Shown here piece after piece: positions 13,330 through 20,239 of a stretch of 24,286 bases of DNA. The number at the start of each line of letters is the position of its first letter. The stretch's first letter is position 1. The position numbers and the translations under genes were made by a program. The notes beneath the pieces are model-generated. The model had not been told where the DNA came from, did not search any database, and saw only the letters and a program-made list of their open reading frames with translations. The stretch is from JBBSGA01 sp038254585 (GTDB lineage: Bacteria; Chloroflexota; Chloroflexia; Chloroflexales; Kallotenuaceae), in the NCBI GenBank assembly GCA_038254585.1, contig JBBSGA010000054.1, forward strand, positions 1-24,286. Direction: 5' to 3'.

Positions 13330-14040
13330 ATGAATGCACCGTCCGATTTTGAGATGCAGACCTCGTCGACATCGATGAGCCCATTACAGCTTGTGTTGAC
13401 CACATCGCTTGCGCAAGAGGCGCACGATGTAGTACGCCACCTGGGACGCGTCCTCGACGTAAAACAGGACGAACGCGTTCTCCTGGTTCCGGGAGATGGC
13501 GTTCTTACCGCGCTGACACTGGTCAACGATTTCGGCTGTCGAGTTTCAGTTCTAAGAGGTCCCGGAGATGAGCTGGCAATCCAGCCGGCAGATGACCGGA
13601 TCGACCTCGACGAGGGCCTGCTGACGGCGCTCCCGTACGAATCGGAGACCTTCGACGCCATCATCGTCGCGATCCCGATTACGACCGGCCTCCAGCGAGT
13701 CGCGCGCGAGCTCTCACGTGTGCTCAGGCGTACAGGCCGGCTTGGAATGGTAGCCCTATCGCTCTACCACGATCAGGTCGGCGAAGAGGCGGGCACAGTG
13801 GTCCAGCAATCACAAAGGAGCGGCGCGATCCGGCCAGCTGCCGCCTATCGCGCGGTCTTAGGCGAGGCGGGGTTTACAGCGTTCCTCAGCGAAGATCGGC
13901 GGCGCGAGCTGCGGCGCTCGGCCCAGGCTATCTATCGGGAGCACATGCTCGAGCCAGCTGCGCTCACGAACCCCACGCTCGGCCTGCTGGCGGCAGGTGG
14001 CGTGAGCATGACGTTGATCACGGCCGAGAAAGGCCTCTAG
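13330..14040 (+). CDS. SAM-dependent methyltransferase-like protein (class I fold)
   Basis: 236 aa, start fixed by GGGAG seven bases before ATG 13330. The order of elements fits a Rossmann-fold methyltransferase of the UbiE/type 11 kind. A helix (QEAHDVVRHLGRVLDVKQDE) precedes motif I, RVLLVPGDGVLTALTLVNDF, then VSVLRGPGDEL, a motif II-III region with LPYESETFDAIIVAIPI, and RELSRVLRRTGRLGMVAL. Motif I has VPGDG rather than the usual D-x-G-x-G, so cofactor binding is likely but not certain. The C-terminal ~80 residues (FTAFLSEDRRRELRRSAQAI) are typical of this group. The substrate is unknown. It is the first gene downstream of the DnaA-box cluster. Confidence 0.65.
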   Translation: MNAPSDFEMQTSSTSMSPLQLVLTTSLAQEAHDVVRHLGRVLDVKQDERVLLVPGDGVLTALTLVNDFGCRVSVLRGPGDELAIQPADDRIDLDEGLLTALPYESETFDAIIVAIPITTGLQRVARELSRVLRRTGRLGMVALSLYHDQVGEEAGTVVQQSQRSGAIRPAAAYRAVLGEAGFTAFLSEDRRRELRRSAQAIYREHMLEPAALTNPTLGLLAAGGVSMTLITAEKGL

Positions 14041-14057
14041 GTATAAAGCCATCATCC

Positions 14058-14101
14058 ATACAAACGCGCGACGCTCCAATCGGTGCGTCCCGCGTTTGTA
14101 T
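14058..14101. terminator. Long hairpin after the methyltransferase-like gene
   Basis: ATACAAACGCG (14058-14068) pairs perfectly with CGCGTTTGTAT (14091-14101). After one C-C mismatch, GACGC (14070-14074) pairs with GCGTC (14085-14089) around a 10-base loop. The resulting 16-bp stem begins 18 bases after the stop codon. No T-run follows on either strand, so it is either a non-classical terminator or a 3'-end stabiliser. Confidence 0.5.
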
Positions 14102-14128
14102 CCTGCCGCGCCGAATCGCCCAGGCCGG

Positions 14129-14157
14129 TTGCGTTTCGCCCGGCCTCCCGGTATAAT
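14129..14157 (+). promoter_or_regulatory. Promoter of the SRP RNA gene
   Basis: TATAAT (14152-14157) is a perfect -10, with TTGCGT (14129-14134) 17 bases upstream as a partial -35. The start point would be near 14164, just ahead of the 5' strand of the SRP RNA closing stem. Confidence 0.65.
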
Positions 14158-14170
14158 CAGGCTCGCTGTT

Positions 14171-14286
14171 GGTCTGACCTACTGGGTCTTACGCGGCGCA
14201 TACTTGCCAACCCCGCCAGGGCCGGAAGGCAGCAACGGTACGTGAGTCACTGCGGGTGTTGTAGGGTCGCCTAGCGGGCTCAGACC
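14171..14286 (+). ncRNA. ffs: Signal recognition particle RNA, small bacterial type
   Basis: RNA scaffold of the signal recognition particle, which binds Ffh and targets nascent membrane proteins. The domain IV core is unmistakable: GCCAGGGCCGGAAGGCAGCA, then ACGGTA, at about 14214-14239. The first part matches the asymmetric and symmetric Ffh-binding loops and the GGAA tetraloop. The flanking strands (CCAACCCC and GGGTGTTG around it) pair as expected. The ends are set by the closing stem GGTCTGA (14171-14177) with TCAGACC (14280-14286); the mature ends may differ by several bases. It is the short, Alu-less form. A T-run (14292-14296) right after the closing stem serves as terminator. Confidence 0.93.
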
Positions 14287-14296
14287 GCAGCTTTTT
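14280..14296 (+). terminator. Terminator of the SRP RNA gene
   Basis: The 3' strand of the SRP closing stem (TCAGACC) is followed by GCAGC and TTTTT (14292-14296). The T-run overlaps the stop codon of the convergent MFS gene (14295-14297). Confidence 0.55.
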
Positions 14297-15515
14297 AGTC
14301 TCCGCCAGCACGCTGTTCGTGCACCTTCATCGGCCCAAGCAGCGTCATCGCCGGCAACACTGCCAGGGTTGTCAGCCCCGCGGCTACCACGAAGACCAGC
14401 TGAAGACCAATCCGCGATAGCAGTGCCCCGAGCACCGGCCCCAGGAACCAGGAAAACTGGAGCGGCAGCAGCGACATCGTCAGCACCGAGGCGCGCTGCT
14501 CGTCGGAGACCCGCATCGCGATCATCGCCATGATCAGCGCCCCGACGGCGCCCTGGAAGATACCGAAGGCGACGCGCCAGCCGGCGAAGACGAGCAGGTG
14601 GCCGGCGAATGCCTGGCCGGCTAGCGCGGCACCCGCGGCACATGTGCAGACGATCACGATCCGCAGGTGGCCGAACCGGTCGCCGGCGCGGCCCCACAAG
14701 GGCGTGGCAACGGCTTGCGCGAGGCCGGCGGCGGTCAAAACGATGCCGATTGTGCGTGCCAGCGACGTGCCCCTGTAGAGCCGCTCGACCACTAACGGCA
14801 CGAACGGCGCCGCCAGCGTAGTCCCGAGCCCACTTAGAAAGTAGGTTATGAACAGGCGCACGATGATCGGCGTATGGACGATGTTGCGATAGGTGATCTC
14901 GAGCATGCGCCGCACCGACAAGGATGCGGCGTGCCGGCGCGGCGTCTCATGCACGAGCAAGGTCAGAGCCAGCGCTGCACAAGCCACCAGGGCCGAATCT
15001 AGCAGCAGCAGCGCCCGAATGCCGGCGCGCTCGACGACCAGGCTGCCGAGATACGGCCCCACCGCTACGCCCAGCGGCGAGCCGCTGCTGACGATCCCGA
15101 TCACTGTGCCGAGGCGTGCCCGCGGCGTCACCTCGGCCTGAAGCGCCAGCATAACCCCTGTATTGCCGAGCACGAACCCCACCAGAAAGCGTGCGAAGAG
15201 CAGCATCCACACGTTCTGGCTGGACGCGGCGATGGCAAAGAGCAGCGCGCTGATATACGAGCTGCGGATAATGACGAGCTTGCGGCTGTACTTTTCCGCC
15301 CAGACACCCCAGAATGGCAGCAGCGGGATACCGATCACGAAACCGGCGCCGCCAAGAATGCCGGTCCAGAATGGAATATCCGCTTGTACGACGTGTAAAT
15401 CGCGCAAATAGATCGGCGTGAACGCGCCAAAATGGCCGTACGCGAGCGACTCGACGACGCCGGTGAGCGTGAAAAGCACCATCATCAGGCGCCAGCCGGT
15501 GGGGGTTCGGGTCAT
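14295..15515 (-). CDS. Major facilitator superfamily transporter, drug-efflux type
   Basis: Twelve-helix secondary transporter of the inner membrane, 406 aa from ATG 15515. The N-half has TGVVESLAYGHFGAFTPIYL, then WTGILGGAGFVIGIPLLPFW, and the MFS loop 2-3 motif is GVWAEKYSRKLVIIRSS. FARFLVGFVLGNTGVMLALQ follows, and motif C-like glycines sit in GIVSSGSPLGVAVGPYLGSL. The second half repeats the pattern (LWGRAGDRFGHLRIVIVCTC, then FGIFQGAVGALIMAMIAM). The layout resembles MdtG-like multidrug exporters; substrate unknown. There is no ribosome-binding site: a TACAAT hexamer ends six bases before the ATG, suggesting a leaderless message. It is convergent with the SRP RNA gene. Confidence 0.9.
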   Translation of the reverse strand: MTRTPTGWRLMMVLFTLTGVVESLAYGHFGAFTPIYLRDLHVVQADIPFWTGILGGAGFVIGIPLLPFWGVWAEKYSRKLVIIRSSYISALLFAIAASSQNVWMLLFARFLVGFVLGNTGVMLALQAEVTPRARLGTVIGIVSSGSPLGVAVGPYLGSLVVERAGIRALLLLDSALVACAALALTLLVHETPRRHAASLSVRRMLEITYRNIVHTPIIVRLFITYFLSGLGTTLAAPFVPLVVERLYRGTSLARTIGIVLTAAGLAQAVATPLWGRAGDRFGHLRIVIVCTCAAGAALAGQAFAGHLLVFAGWRVAFGIFQGAVGALIMAMIAMRVSDEQRASVLTMSLLPLQFSWFLGPVLGALLSRIGLQLVFVVAAGLTTLAVLPAMTLLGPMKVHEQRAGGD

Positions 15516-15521
15516 ACGGTT

Positions 15522-15530
15522 ATTGTAACA
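15522..15530 (-). promoter_or_regulatory. Extended -10 promoter of the MFS gene, leaderless geometry
   Basis: The minus strand reads TGTTACAAT: TACAAT (15527-15522) with the TGn extension. It ends six bases before ATG 15515, so the start point falls at the start codon. No -35 is evident at 16-18 bases. The gap between this gene and the PspC gene (15531-15650) shows no other feature. Confidence 0.5.
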
Positions 15531-15666
15531 GCGCGTGAGAGCCCGGCTATCGACCGTCCACCGGCACCCACTCGGGACAGCGCAACCTTTCGCGCAGGTC
15601 GTGCGTCATAGCACCACGGGACGTTCCATTGGCATCCATAAACGATAAACAAGAGGTGATGTGGTG

Positions 15667-16173
15667 ATGAACCTTCAAGCGCGGCTGACCCGGTCGGCTA
15701 ACGATAAAGTCATCGGCGGTGTCTGCGGTGGGCTGGGCCAATACTTCGGGATCGACGCCGTGATCGTGCGGCTGATCTTCGTGGCACTGGTCTTCGCCGG
15801 TGGTATGAGCATCTTGCTCTATCCGATTCTCTGGCTGATCATGCCCGTCGAAGCGACTGGGCGGCCTGCGTTCGCCGATGGTCTGCAGGAGATGCAGCAG
15901 GTTGGGCAGCACGTGGCCGGGCAGGTTGGCGGCGGCGCCCAAGCGCTGCGGGCTAAGGTGGAGGCGACCTTGGCGGGCAGTGGCCAGCCGCGCTTCGATC
16001 CGCAGACCGGGCAACCGCTACCCCATACTGTGCGCAACAATAAGGCTCTAGGCGTCGTGCTGGTTGGCGTAGGCATCCTGATACTCTCGAGCTTCATTCC
16101 TGGAGGTAGCGGCGTCGTCGTAGCACTCATGCTCTTGGGCGGCGGCTACTACCTCCTGCGGCGCGCGAGTTAG
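15667..16173 (+). CDS. PspC domain membrane protein
   Basis: 168 aa from ATG 15667. The PspC domain fills residues 1-62: LTRSANDKVIGGVCGGLGQY, FGIDAVIVRLIFVALVFAGG and ILLYPILWLIMPVE, with the GGVCGGLG hallmark. A soluble, glutamine-rich linker (FADGLQEMQQVGQHVAGQVG) follows. Two C-terminal helices then appear (GVVLVGVGILILSSFIPGG and VVVALMLLGGGYYLLRR). PspC domains occur in phage-shock and envelope-stress proteins and in many uncharacterised ones; no pspA is nearby, so a stress role is only inferred. The Shine-Dalgarno AGAGGTGAT (15652-15660) is strong. In-frame GTG codons at 15661 and 15664 are alternative starts. Confidence 0.85.
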   Translation: MNLQARLTRSANDKVIGGVCGGLGQYFGIDAVIVRLIFVALVFAGGMSILLYPILWLIMPVEATGRPAFADGLQEMQQVGQHVAGQVGGGAQALRAKVEATLAGSGQPRFDPQTGQPLPHTVRNNKALGVVLVGVGILILSSFIPGGSGVVVALMLLGGGYYLLRRAS

Positions 16174-16192
16174 AAAATCTTCCTTCCCGATT

Positions 16193-16228
16193 ACAGTGCC
16201 CGGCCTTCGATCGAAGGCCGGGCGCTGT
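16193..16228 (+). terminator. Long perfect hairpin downstream of the PspC gene
   Basis: The bases 16198-16223 form a perfect palindrome (an 11-bp stem GCCCGGCCTTC with a GATC loop). It is extended by ACAGT (16193-16197) against GCTGT (16224-16228) with one T-G wobble. It starts 20 bases after the stop codon. The following bases are not T-rich on either strand, so it may act as a weak terminator or 3'-end block. Confidence 0.55.
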
Positions 16229-16308
16229 CGCGTCACCGGGCAGAAACTTCTCCTCTGGATCCCGGACCGGCGGTCGATCTCCCCGGCGATGCCGCGCCTA
16301 GACACGCG

Positions 16309-16317
16309 TGGTAGAAT
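16309..16317 (+). promoter_or_regulatory. Extended -10 promoter upstream of metG, leaderless geometry
   Basis: TGGTAGAAT gives TGn followed by TAGAAT (16312-16317), five of six consensus bases. It ends exactly six bases before an ATG at 16324, repeating the geometry of the 5571 and 15522 promoters. Confidence 0.45.
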
Positions 16318-16323
16318 AGGCTC

Positions 16324-16437
16324 ATGTTCGTCGCATCGACATATTCCGCGGTTTGTGGACTGCGCCTGCTTCTTTGGCGATGGTCCGGCCCGTGGTGCGC
16401 GGCTCGCGGACAGATGGCGGCTCCCGCCGCCTTTTAG
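16324..16437 (+). CDS. Possible leaderless 37-codon leader ORF before metG
   Basis: The frame opens at ATG 16324, six bases after a -10 element, and encodes 37 residues beginning MFVASTYSAVCGLRLLLWRW and ending GQMAAPAAF. The stop TAG (16435-16437) lies in the T-run of a terminator-like hairpin at 16416-16435. The peptide has three tryptophans and one internal methionine; no homology is recognised. It could be a leader peptide whose translation controls readthrough into metG, or chance. There is no codon-usage proof at this length. Confidence 0.3.
   Translation: MFVASTYSAVCGLRLLLWRWSGPWCAARGQMAAPAAF
16416..16435 (+). terminator. Terminator-like hairpin (attenuator candidate) upstream of metG
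   Basis: GGCGGC (16416-16421) pairs with GCCGCC (16426-16431) around TCCC, followed by TTTT. A second possible stem just before it pairs GTCCG (16383-16387) with CGGAC (16407-16411). It lies ~130 bases before metG and ~110 bases after the -10 at 16312. The remaining leader to 16530 shows no T-box core that I accept. Confidence 0.5.
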
Positions 16438-16532
16438 CGCATTTCCCATCCTTTCTCCAACCTTTTTCTGCCGACCGAGACGGTAGCCCGCCTATCTGCG
16501 GCTTCCGATCTGTTTTCGGCGCACCGATCGTG

Positions 16533-16538
16533 TATCAT
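16533..16538 (+). promoter_or_regulatory. Candidate -10 element of metG
   Basis: TATCAT lies 29 bases before the metG ATG, placing the start point near 16545. GGCGAG and CTCGCC (16540-16554) can form a small hairpin at the very 5' end of the message. No good -35 is seen. The ribosome-binding site GGAG lies seven bases before the ATG. Confidence 0.4.
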
Positions 16539-16567
16539 AGGCGAGTTTCTCGCCGTGGAGTATATAA

Positions 16568-18307
16568 ATGGGCAAGAAAATCCTCGTCGCCGTGGCGTGG
16601 CCATACGCGAACGGCCCACGGCATATCGGGCACGTCGCCGGTTTCGGCGTCCCGAGCGACATATTCGCGCGTTATCACAGACTTGTAGGCAATGATGTGC
16701 TGATGGTCTCCGGTACCGACGAGCACGGTACTCCGATCACGGTGCAGGCAGATAAAGAGGGCGTGACGCCGAAGGAGCTGGCTGACCGCTACAACGCCGT
16801 CATCGCAGACGATCTACGCAACCTCGGCATCAGCTACGATCTTTTCACACGCACGACAACCGCGAACCATTACGCGATCGTCCAGGACGTCTTCAAGACA
16901 CTGTATGAGAAAGGCGGGATCGTCAAAGGCACGATGACCGGGACCTTCGCCGCCAACGGCCAGGCGCTGCCCGACCGCTACGTCGAAGGCCAGTGCCCGA
17001 TCTGCCTTTTTCCGGATGCGCGCGGCGACCAGTGTGATAACTGCGGGAACCAGCTCGATCCCACCGATCTGATCAACCCGCGCTCCAAGATCGACGGCTC
17101 GACGCCGGTCTTCCGGCCGACCGAGCATTTCTTTCTCGATCTGCCGAAGTTCAAGGAGCAGCTGCGGAGCTGGATCGAGGCACAGTCCCACTGGCGGCCG
17201 AACGTGCGCAACTTTTCGCTGAATCTCGTCGAGGAGCTCAAGCCGCGCGCGGTGACGCGCGACCTCGAATGGGGCGTGCCGATCCCACTGCCGGGCTACG
17301 ACGAGAAGCGCATCTACGTCTGGATGGATGCCGTCACGGGCTACCTCTCGGCCAGCGTCGAGTGGGCTAAGATCGAGGGAACGCCTGACGCGTGGAAGGA
17401 CTGGTGGCAGAATCCGGAGGCCGATCATTATTACTTCATGGGCAAGGACAACATCGTCTTCCACTCGGTGATCTGGCCGGCCATGCTCTTCGGATACGGC
17501 GGTCTCAACCTACCCTACGACGTCGTCGCGAGTGAGTTTCTGACGATGGAGGGCAAGCAGTTCTCGAGCAGCCGGGGCGTGGTGATCTACGTCAAAGACA
17601 TCCTAGCCCGCTACGACGCCGATCCGCTGCGCTACCTGCTAACCGCTGCAGGTCCCGAGACGCAGGATTCCGATTTCACGTGGGCGGAGTTCGTTCGCCG
17701 CAACAACGACGAGCTCGTCGCGACGTGGGGCAATCTGGCCAATCGTGTCTTGACGATCGCGTACCGCAACTGGGGCAGCGTGCCCGAGCCGAGCGAGCTC
17801 GAGTCTGCCGATCGGGCGCTGCTGGAAGCGTCCGAGCGAGCCTTTACGACGGTGGGCGATCTGATCGGGACGTCGCGCTTCAAGGCCGCGCTCTCCGAGG
17901 CGATGGCCCTCGCCGCCCAGTCCAACGTCTACCTTTCGGAGCAGGAGCCGTGGAAGCTGGTCAAGAGCAATCGTGAGCGCGCTGCCACGGTGCTCTTCAC
18001 CGCGCTGCGCGTCGTGGACAGTCTCAAAATCCTGCTCTGCCCGTTCCTGCCTTTTACTTCGCAGGCGCTGCACGAGCAGCTCGGCTACGACGGCTACATC
18101 GCCGGGCCGATCGAGCTGAAAGAAGTGCGTGAGGAAACCGGGCAGACTCACCGGGTTCTGACCTGTGAGCCCGAGACGTGGACCGGCCGTTGGCAGCCGA
18201 GCGAGATCCCGGCCGGGCAGAAGCTGCGTGAGCCGCGCGCGCTCTTCCGCAAGCTCGACGTCGCCGTCGTCGAGGAGGAGCTCGCACGGCTGCGCACTCA
18301 GCCGTAA
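16568..18307 (+). CDS. metG: Methionyl-tRNA synthetase
   Basis: Class I aminoacyl-tRNA synthetase that charges tRNA-Met; cytoplasmic, 579 aa. The HIGH motif is H19-H22 in YANGPRHIGHVAGFGVPSDI. A zinc knuckle uses C143, C146, C156 and C159 (CPIC...CDNC). The KMSKS loop is the variant KQFSSSRG (from K330) in FLTMEGKQFSSSRGVVIYVK, followed by DSDFTWAEFVRRNNDELVAT. This variant and its context are those of actinobacterial-type MetG. The anticodon-binding helical domain follows, and the protein ends without the C-terminal EMAP-II-like tRNA-binding domain, so it should be monomeric. GGAG lies seven bases before ATG. Confidence 0.97.
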   Translation: MGKKILVAVAWPYANGPRHIGHVAGFGVPSDIFARYHRLVGNDVLMVSGTDEHGTPITVQADKEGVTPKELADRYNAVIADDLRNLGISYDLFTRTTTANHYAIVQDVFKTLYEKGGIVKGTMTGTFAANGQALPDRYVEGQCPICLFPDARGDQCDNCGNQLDPTDLINPRSKIDGSTPVFRPTEHFFLDLPKFKEQLRSWIEAQSHWRPNVRNFSLNLVEELKPRAVTRDLEWGVPIPLPGYDEKRIYVWMDAVTGYLSASVEWAKIEGTPDAWKDWWQNPEADHYYFMGKDNIVFHSVIWPAMLFGYGGLNLPYDVVASEFLTMEGKQFSSSRGVVIYVKDILARYDADPLRYLLTAAGPETQDSDFTWAEFVRRNNDELVATWGNLANRVLTIAYRNWGSVPEPSELESADRALLEASERAFTTVGDLIGTSRFKAALSEAMALAAQSNVYLSEQEPWKLVKSNRERAATVLFTALRVVDSLKILLCPFLPFTSQALHEQLGYDGYIAGPIELKEVREETGQTHRVLTCEPETWTGRWQPSEIPAGQKLREPRALFRKLDVAVVEEELARLRTQP

Positions 18308-18338
18308 TTCCTGCGTGGCCAGGCAAGCAGTGTGTGAA

Positions 18339-18466
18339 CAGTCGTAGAGACGTTATATATAGTCAGTCAGAAAAAGATCTGGACTCCTGGGACGGTCTTG
18401 GCGCTCTGCAATCGGCTTCCGAGTCCAAAACATTACCTGAACGACTATATAACGTCTCTACGACTG
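18339..18466. mobile_element. MITE-like inverted-repeat element between metG and plsX
   Basis: The left arm (18339-18364, beginning CAGTCGTAGAGACGTTATA) and the right arm (18443-18466, ending TATAACGTCTCTACGACTG) are inverted copies. They match at 24 bases, the left arm having an extra TA. Inside, TGGACTC (18380-18386) pairs with GAGTCCA (18421-18427), so the whole element folds into a nested hairpin. There is no open frame inside. The core GTAGAGACGTT...AACGTCTCTAC resembles small palindromic repeats scattered in some cyanobacterial and Chloroflexi genomes (recall, not searched). No clear target duplication is visible. It forms most of the plsX upstream region, and the right arm brings a TATATAA near that gene. 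Confidence 0.6.
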
Positions 18467-18488
18467 CCCGAACTATGGAGCCTGAAAG

Positions 18489-19580
18489 ATGAAGATCGTA
18501 TTGGATGCCATCGGCGGCGACCATGCGCCGGAGGAGACGGTCGCGGGCGGCGTCCGCGCGGCCCACGACCTCGGCGTGGAGGTTGTCCTCGTCGGGCCTC
18601 AGGATCGCATCGCGGCCGAGCTGTCCAAGCATAACACCGCCGGTCTGCAGCTGCCGATCGTCGACGCGCCGGATCTGATCGAGATGGACGAGCACCCGGT
18701 CAAGGCGGTGCGGCGTAAGCAAGGCTCATCCGTGGTGGTCGGGCTGCGGCTGGTACGTGACAGCCAGGCGGATGCGTTTGTCTCGGCCGGACATAGCGGT
18801 GCGACGATGGCAGGGGCACTCTTCATCCTTGGGCGCGCCGGCAACATCGAGCGCCCCTGCCTCACGACGCAGTTCCCAAGCGTCAACGGCCGACTGATCG
18901 TCGCCGATGTCGGCGCGACGACGGACAGCCGGCCGGAGTACCTGCTCCAGTTCGCGCAGATGGCCAGTCTCTACGCCCGGATCGTCGTCGGTCTCGATCG
19001 TCCGCGCGTGGCGCTGCTGGCCAACGGCGAAGAAGAGATCAAAGGCGACAAGCTGGTCCAGGATGCCCACGTGCTCCTGAAGGCGAGCGATCTCAACTTC
19101 GTCGGCAATGCCGAGCCGAAGGATGCTATGGCCGGCGACGTGACGGATGTATTGATCGCCGATGGGTTCGTGGGTAACCTCTTCCTGAAGCAGGCCGAGG
19201 CCACGGCCAAGTTCGCGGCGATCAAAGCGAAGCAGGCGCTCAGGCCGCGGGCCGGCCTGCGCGCCGCCCTCGGCCTCGCGCCGGTAGCCCTGCTGAGCGC
19301 GTTCAGCCCGGCTCCCGCGTGGGTCATCGCCGCGGGCCTTGCCGGCGGCCCGGCCCTGCTGGCAGCACTTGGCGCTCCGCTTTATAACCTGCGCAAGACG
19401 CTCGACTACCGCTCCTACGGCGGCGTGCCGCTGCTCGGCGTCAACGGCATCACCATCGTCGCGCATGGCAAATCGGATGCGCAGGCCGTCGCCAGTGCGA
19501 TCGCGCGGGCCAAAGAGGCGGTCGAACGAGGCCTGATCGAAGCGATCGGTAAAATCGAGGCTGCAGCTCAAACTGCATGA
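18489..19580 (+). CDS. plsX: Phosphate acyltransferase PlsX
   Basis: Converts acyl-ACP to acyl-phosphate, the first step of the PlsX/PlsY route to phosphatidic acid; a cytoplasmic, membrane-associated enzyme of 363 aa. Signatures: MKIVLDAIGGDHAPEETVAG at the N-terminus, EMDEHPVKAVRRKQGSSVVV, SAGHSGATMAGALFILGRAG with the usual SAGNTGA reading SAGHSGA, VADVGATTDSRPEYLLQFAQ, and LIADGFVGNLFLKQAEATAK. A hydrophobic, Ala/Pro-rich stretch (AALGLAPVALLSAFSPAPAW) sits where other PlsX proteins have a shorter membrane-binding hairpin. The C-terminus YRSYGGVPLLGVNGITIVAH is canonical. GGAG lies eight bases before ATG. The usual partners (fapR, fabD, acpP) are not adjacent. Confidence 0.96.
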   Translation: MKIVLDAIGGDHAPEETVAGGVRAAHDLGVEVVLVGPQDRIAAELSKHNTAGLQLPIVDAPDLIEMDEHPVKAVRRKQGSSVVVGLRLVRDSQADAFVSAGHSGATMAGALFILGRAGNIERPCLTTQFPSVNGRLIVADVGATTDSRPEYLLQFAQMASLYARIVVGLDRPRVALLANGEEEIKGDKLVQDAHVLLKASDLNFVGNAEPKDAMAGDVTDVLIADGFVGNLFLKQAEATAKFAAIKAKQALRPRAGLRAALGLAPVALLSAFSPAPAWVIAAGLAGGPALLAALGAPLYNLRKTLDYRSYGGVPLLGVNGITIVAHGKSDAQAVASAIARAKEAVERGLIEAIGKIEAAAQTA

Positions 19581-19653
19581 TCTACAGTCCGCGATTTGGG
19601 GCGGCCCAGCATCCAGGTCGAGAAACTGATGTTACGCTGGAGGCGAGACCAAA

Positions 19654-19939
19654 ATGACTGATGCCACTCAACCGAGCGCCGGCGATGCTCTTCCTGCCGG
19701 ACCGAAGTACCTCGTCGATAACGTAGGGAACCGGATCGCCGTGGTTCTCGATATTGCTTTGTATAAATGCACTGATCGAGCGACTCGAGGATTACGAGGA
19801 TGCTGAATGGGCACGTGATTACGAGGCACGCAGGGCGGCAGGATGCCTTACTCCGGATGAGTGCGAAACGGTTCCATTCGAGCAAGCAAAGGCCGAGATT
19901 GAGAGCGAGTGGGAATCGTCGGAGCGCAAAGCCGGCTAG
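19654..19939 (+). pseudogene. RelB/Phd-like antitoxin gene with a frameshift
   Basis: The frame opens at ATG 19654 with GGAGG about ten bases upstream and reads PKYLVDNVGNRIAVVLDIAL as far as Y37. It then shifts and hits a stop about 16 codons later (TGA 19803-19805). The other frame, from about 19764, continues the expected protein: NALIERLEDYEDAEWARDYE, then ARRAAGCLTPDE, to TAG 19937. Removing one A from the AAA at 19765-19767 restores a single ~94-residue antitoxin of the kind with a 'KYLVDexGNRiaVVLDi' N-terminus and a toxin-wrapping acidic C-terminus. The break is either a real mutation, a slippage site or a sequencing error. The toxin start overlaps its stop by one base. Confidence 0.7.
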
Positions 19940-20190
19940 TGTACACGGTCATCATTCCGCGCTCGGTGCAGAAAGCAATAGCCAGGCTTTCTCCGGTCGA
20001 TGGTCGGTGCATGCTCAGTGCAATTTCAGCCCTCGCTCAAGCTCCCCGACCACCCGGATGCCTCAAGCTTGCCGGCTCATAGTTATGGCGCATCCGGGTC
20101 GGAGAGTATCGAGTGATCTATGAGATTGACGATCCAGGCTTTGTCATAAGGATAGCCGAGGTCGGGCACCGACGTGACGTGTATCGGTGA
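19939..20190 (+). pseudogene. RelE/ParE-type toxin gene with a premature stop
   Basis: From GTG 19939 the frame reads YTVIIPRSVQKAIARLSPVD, then a helix ending APRPPGCLKLAGS. It meets TAG at codon 48 (20080-20082) and continues WRIRVGEYRVIYEIDDPGFV and IRIAEVGHRRDVYR to TGA at 20188. The total of 83 codons and the 'LxG-x-[LI]WRIRVGeYRViYeI...I..vgHR.dVY' pattern are classic RelE. The stop falls where relatives have Glu or a similar residue (GAG to TAG would be one change). Together with the frameshift in the antitoxin this looks like a decayed module. Confidence 0.75.
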
Positions 20191-20194
20191 GAGA

Positions 20195-20229
20195 ACCGAT
20201 CTCGGAGCGGAATATTCCGCTGGCTCGGT
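20195..20229 (-). terminator. Hairpin at the end of the birA operon
   Basis: AGCGGAATATTCCGCT (20206-20221) is a perfect 16-base palindrome, framed by ACCGA (20195-20199) and TCGGT (20225-20229). It lies in the convergent gap between the toxin remnant and birA. No T-run follows on either strand, so termination strength is uncertain. Confidence 0.45.
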
Positions 20230-20239
20230 CCGTGGTCTT

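Noticed and set aside
16345..16380. Possible T-box riboswitch core (TTTGTGGACTGCGCC) upstream of metG
   Set aside because: It departs from the GGGTGG-N-ACCGCG core at several positions, and no specifier loop with an AUG codon and Stem I elements was found.
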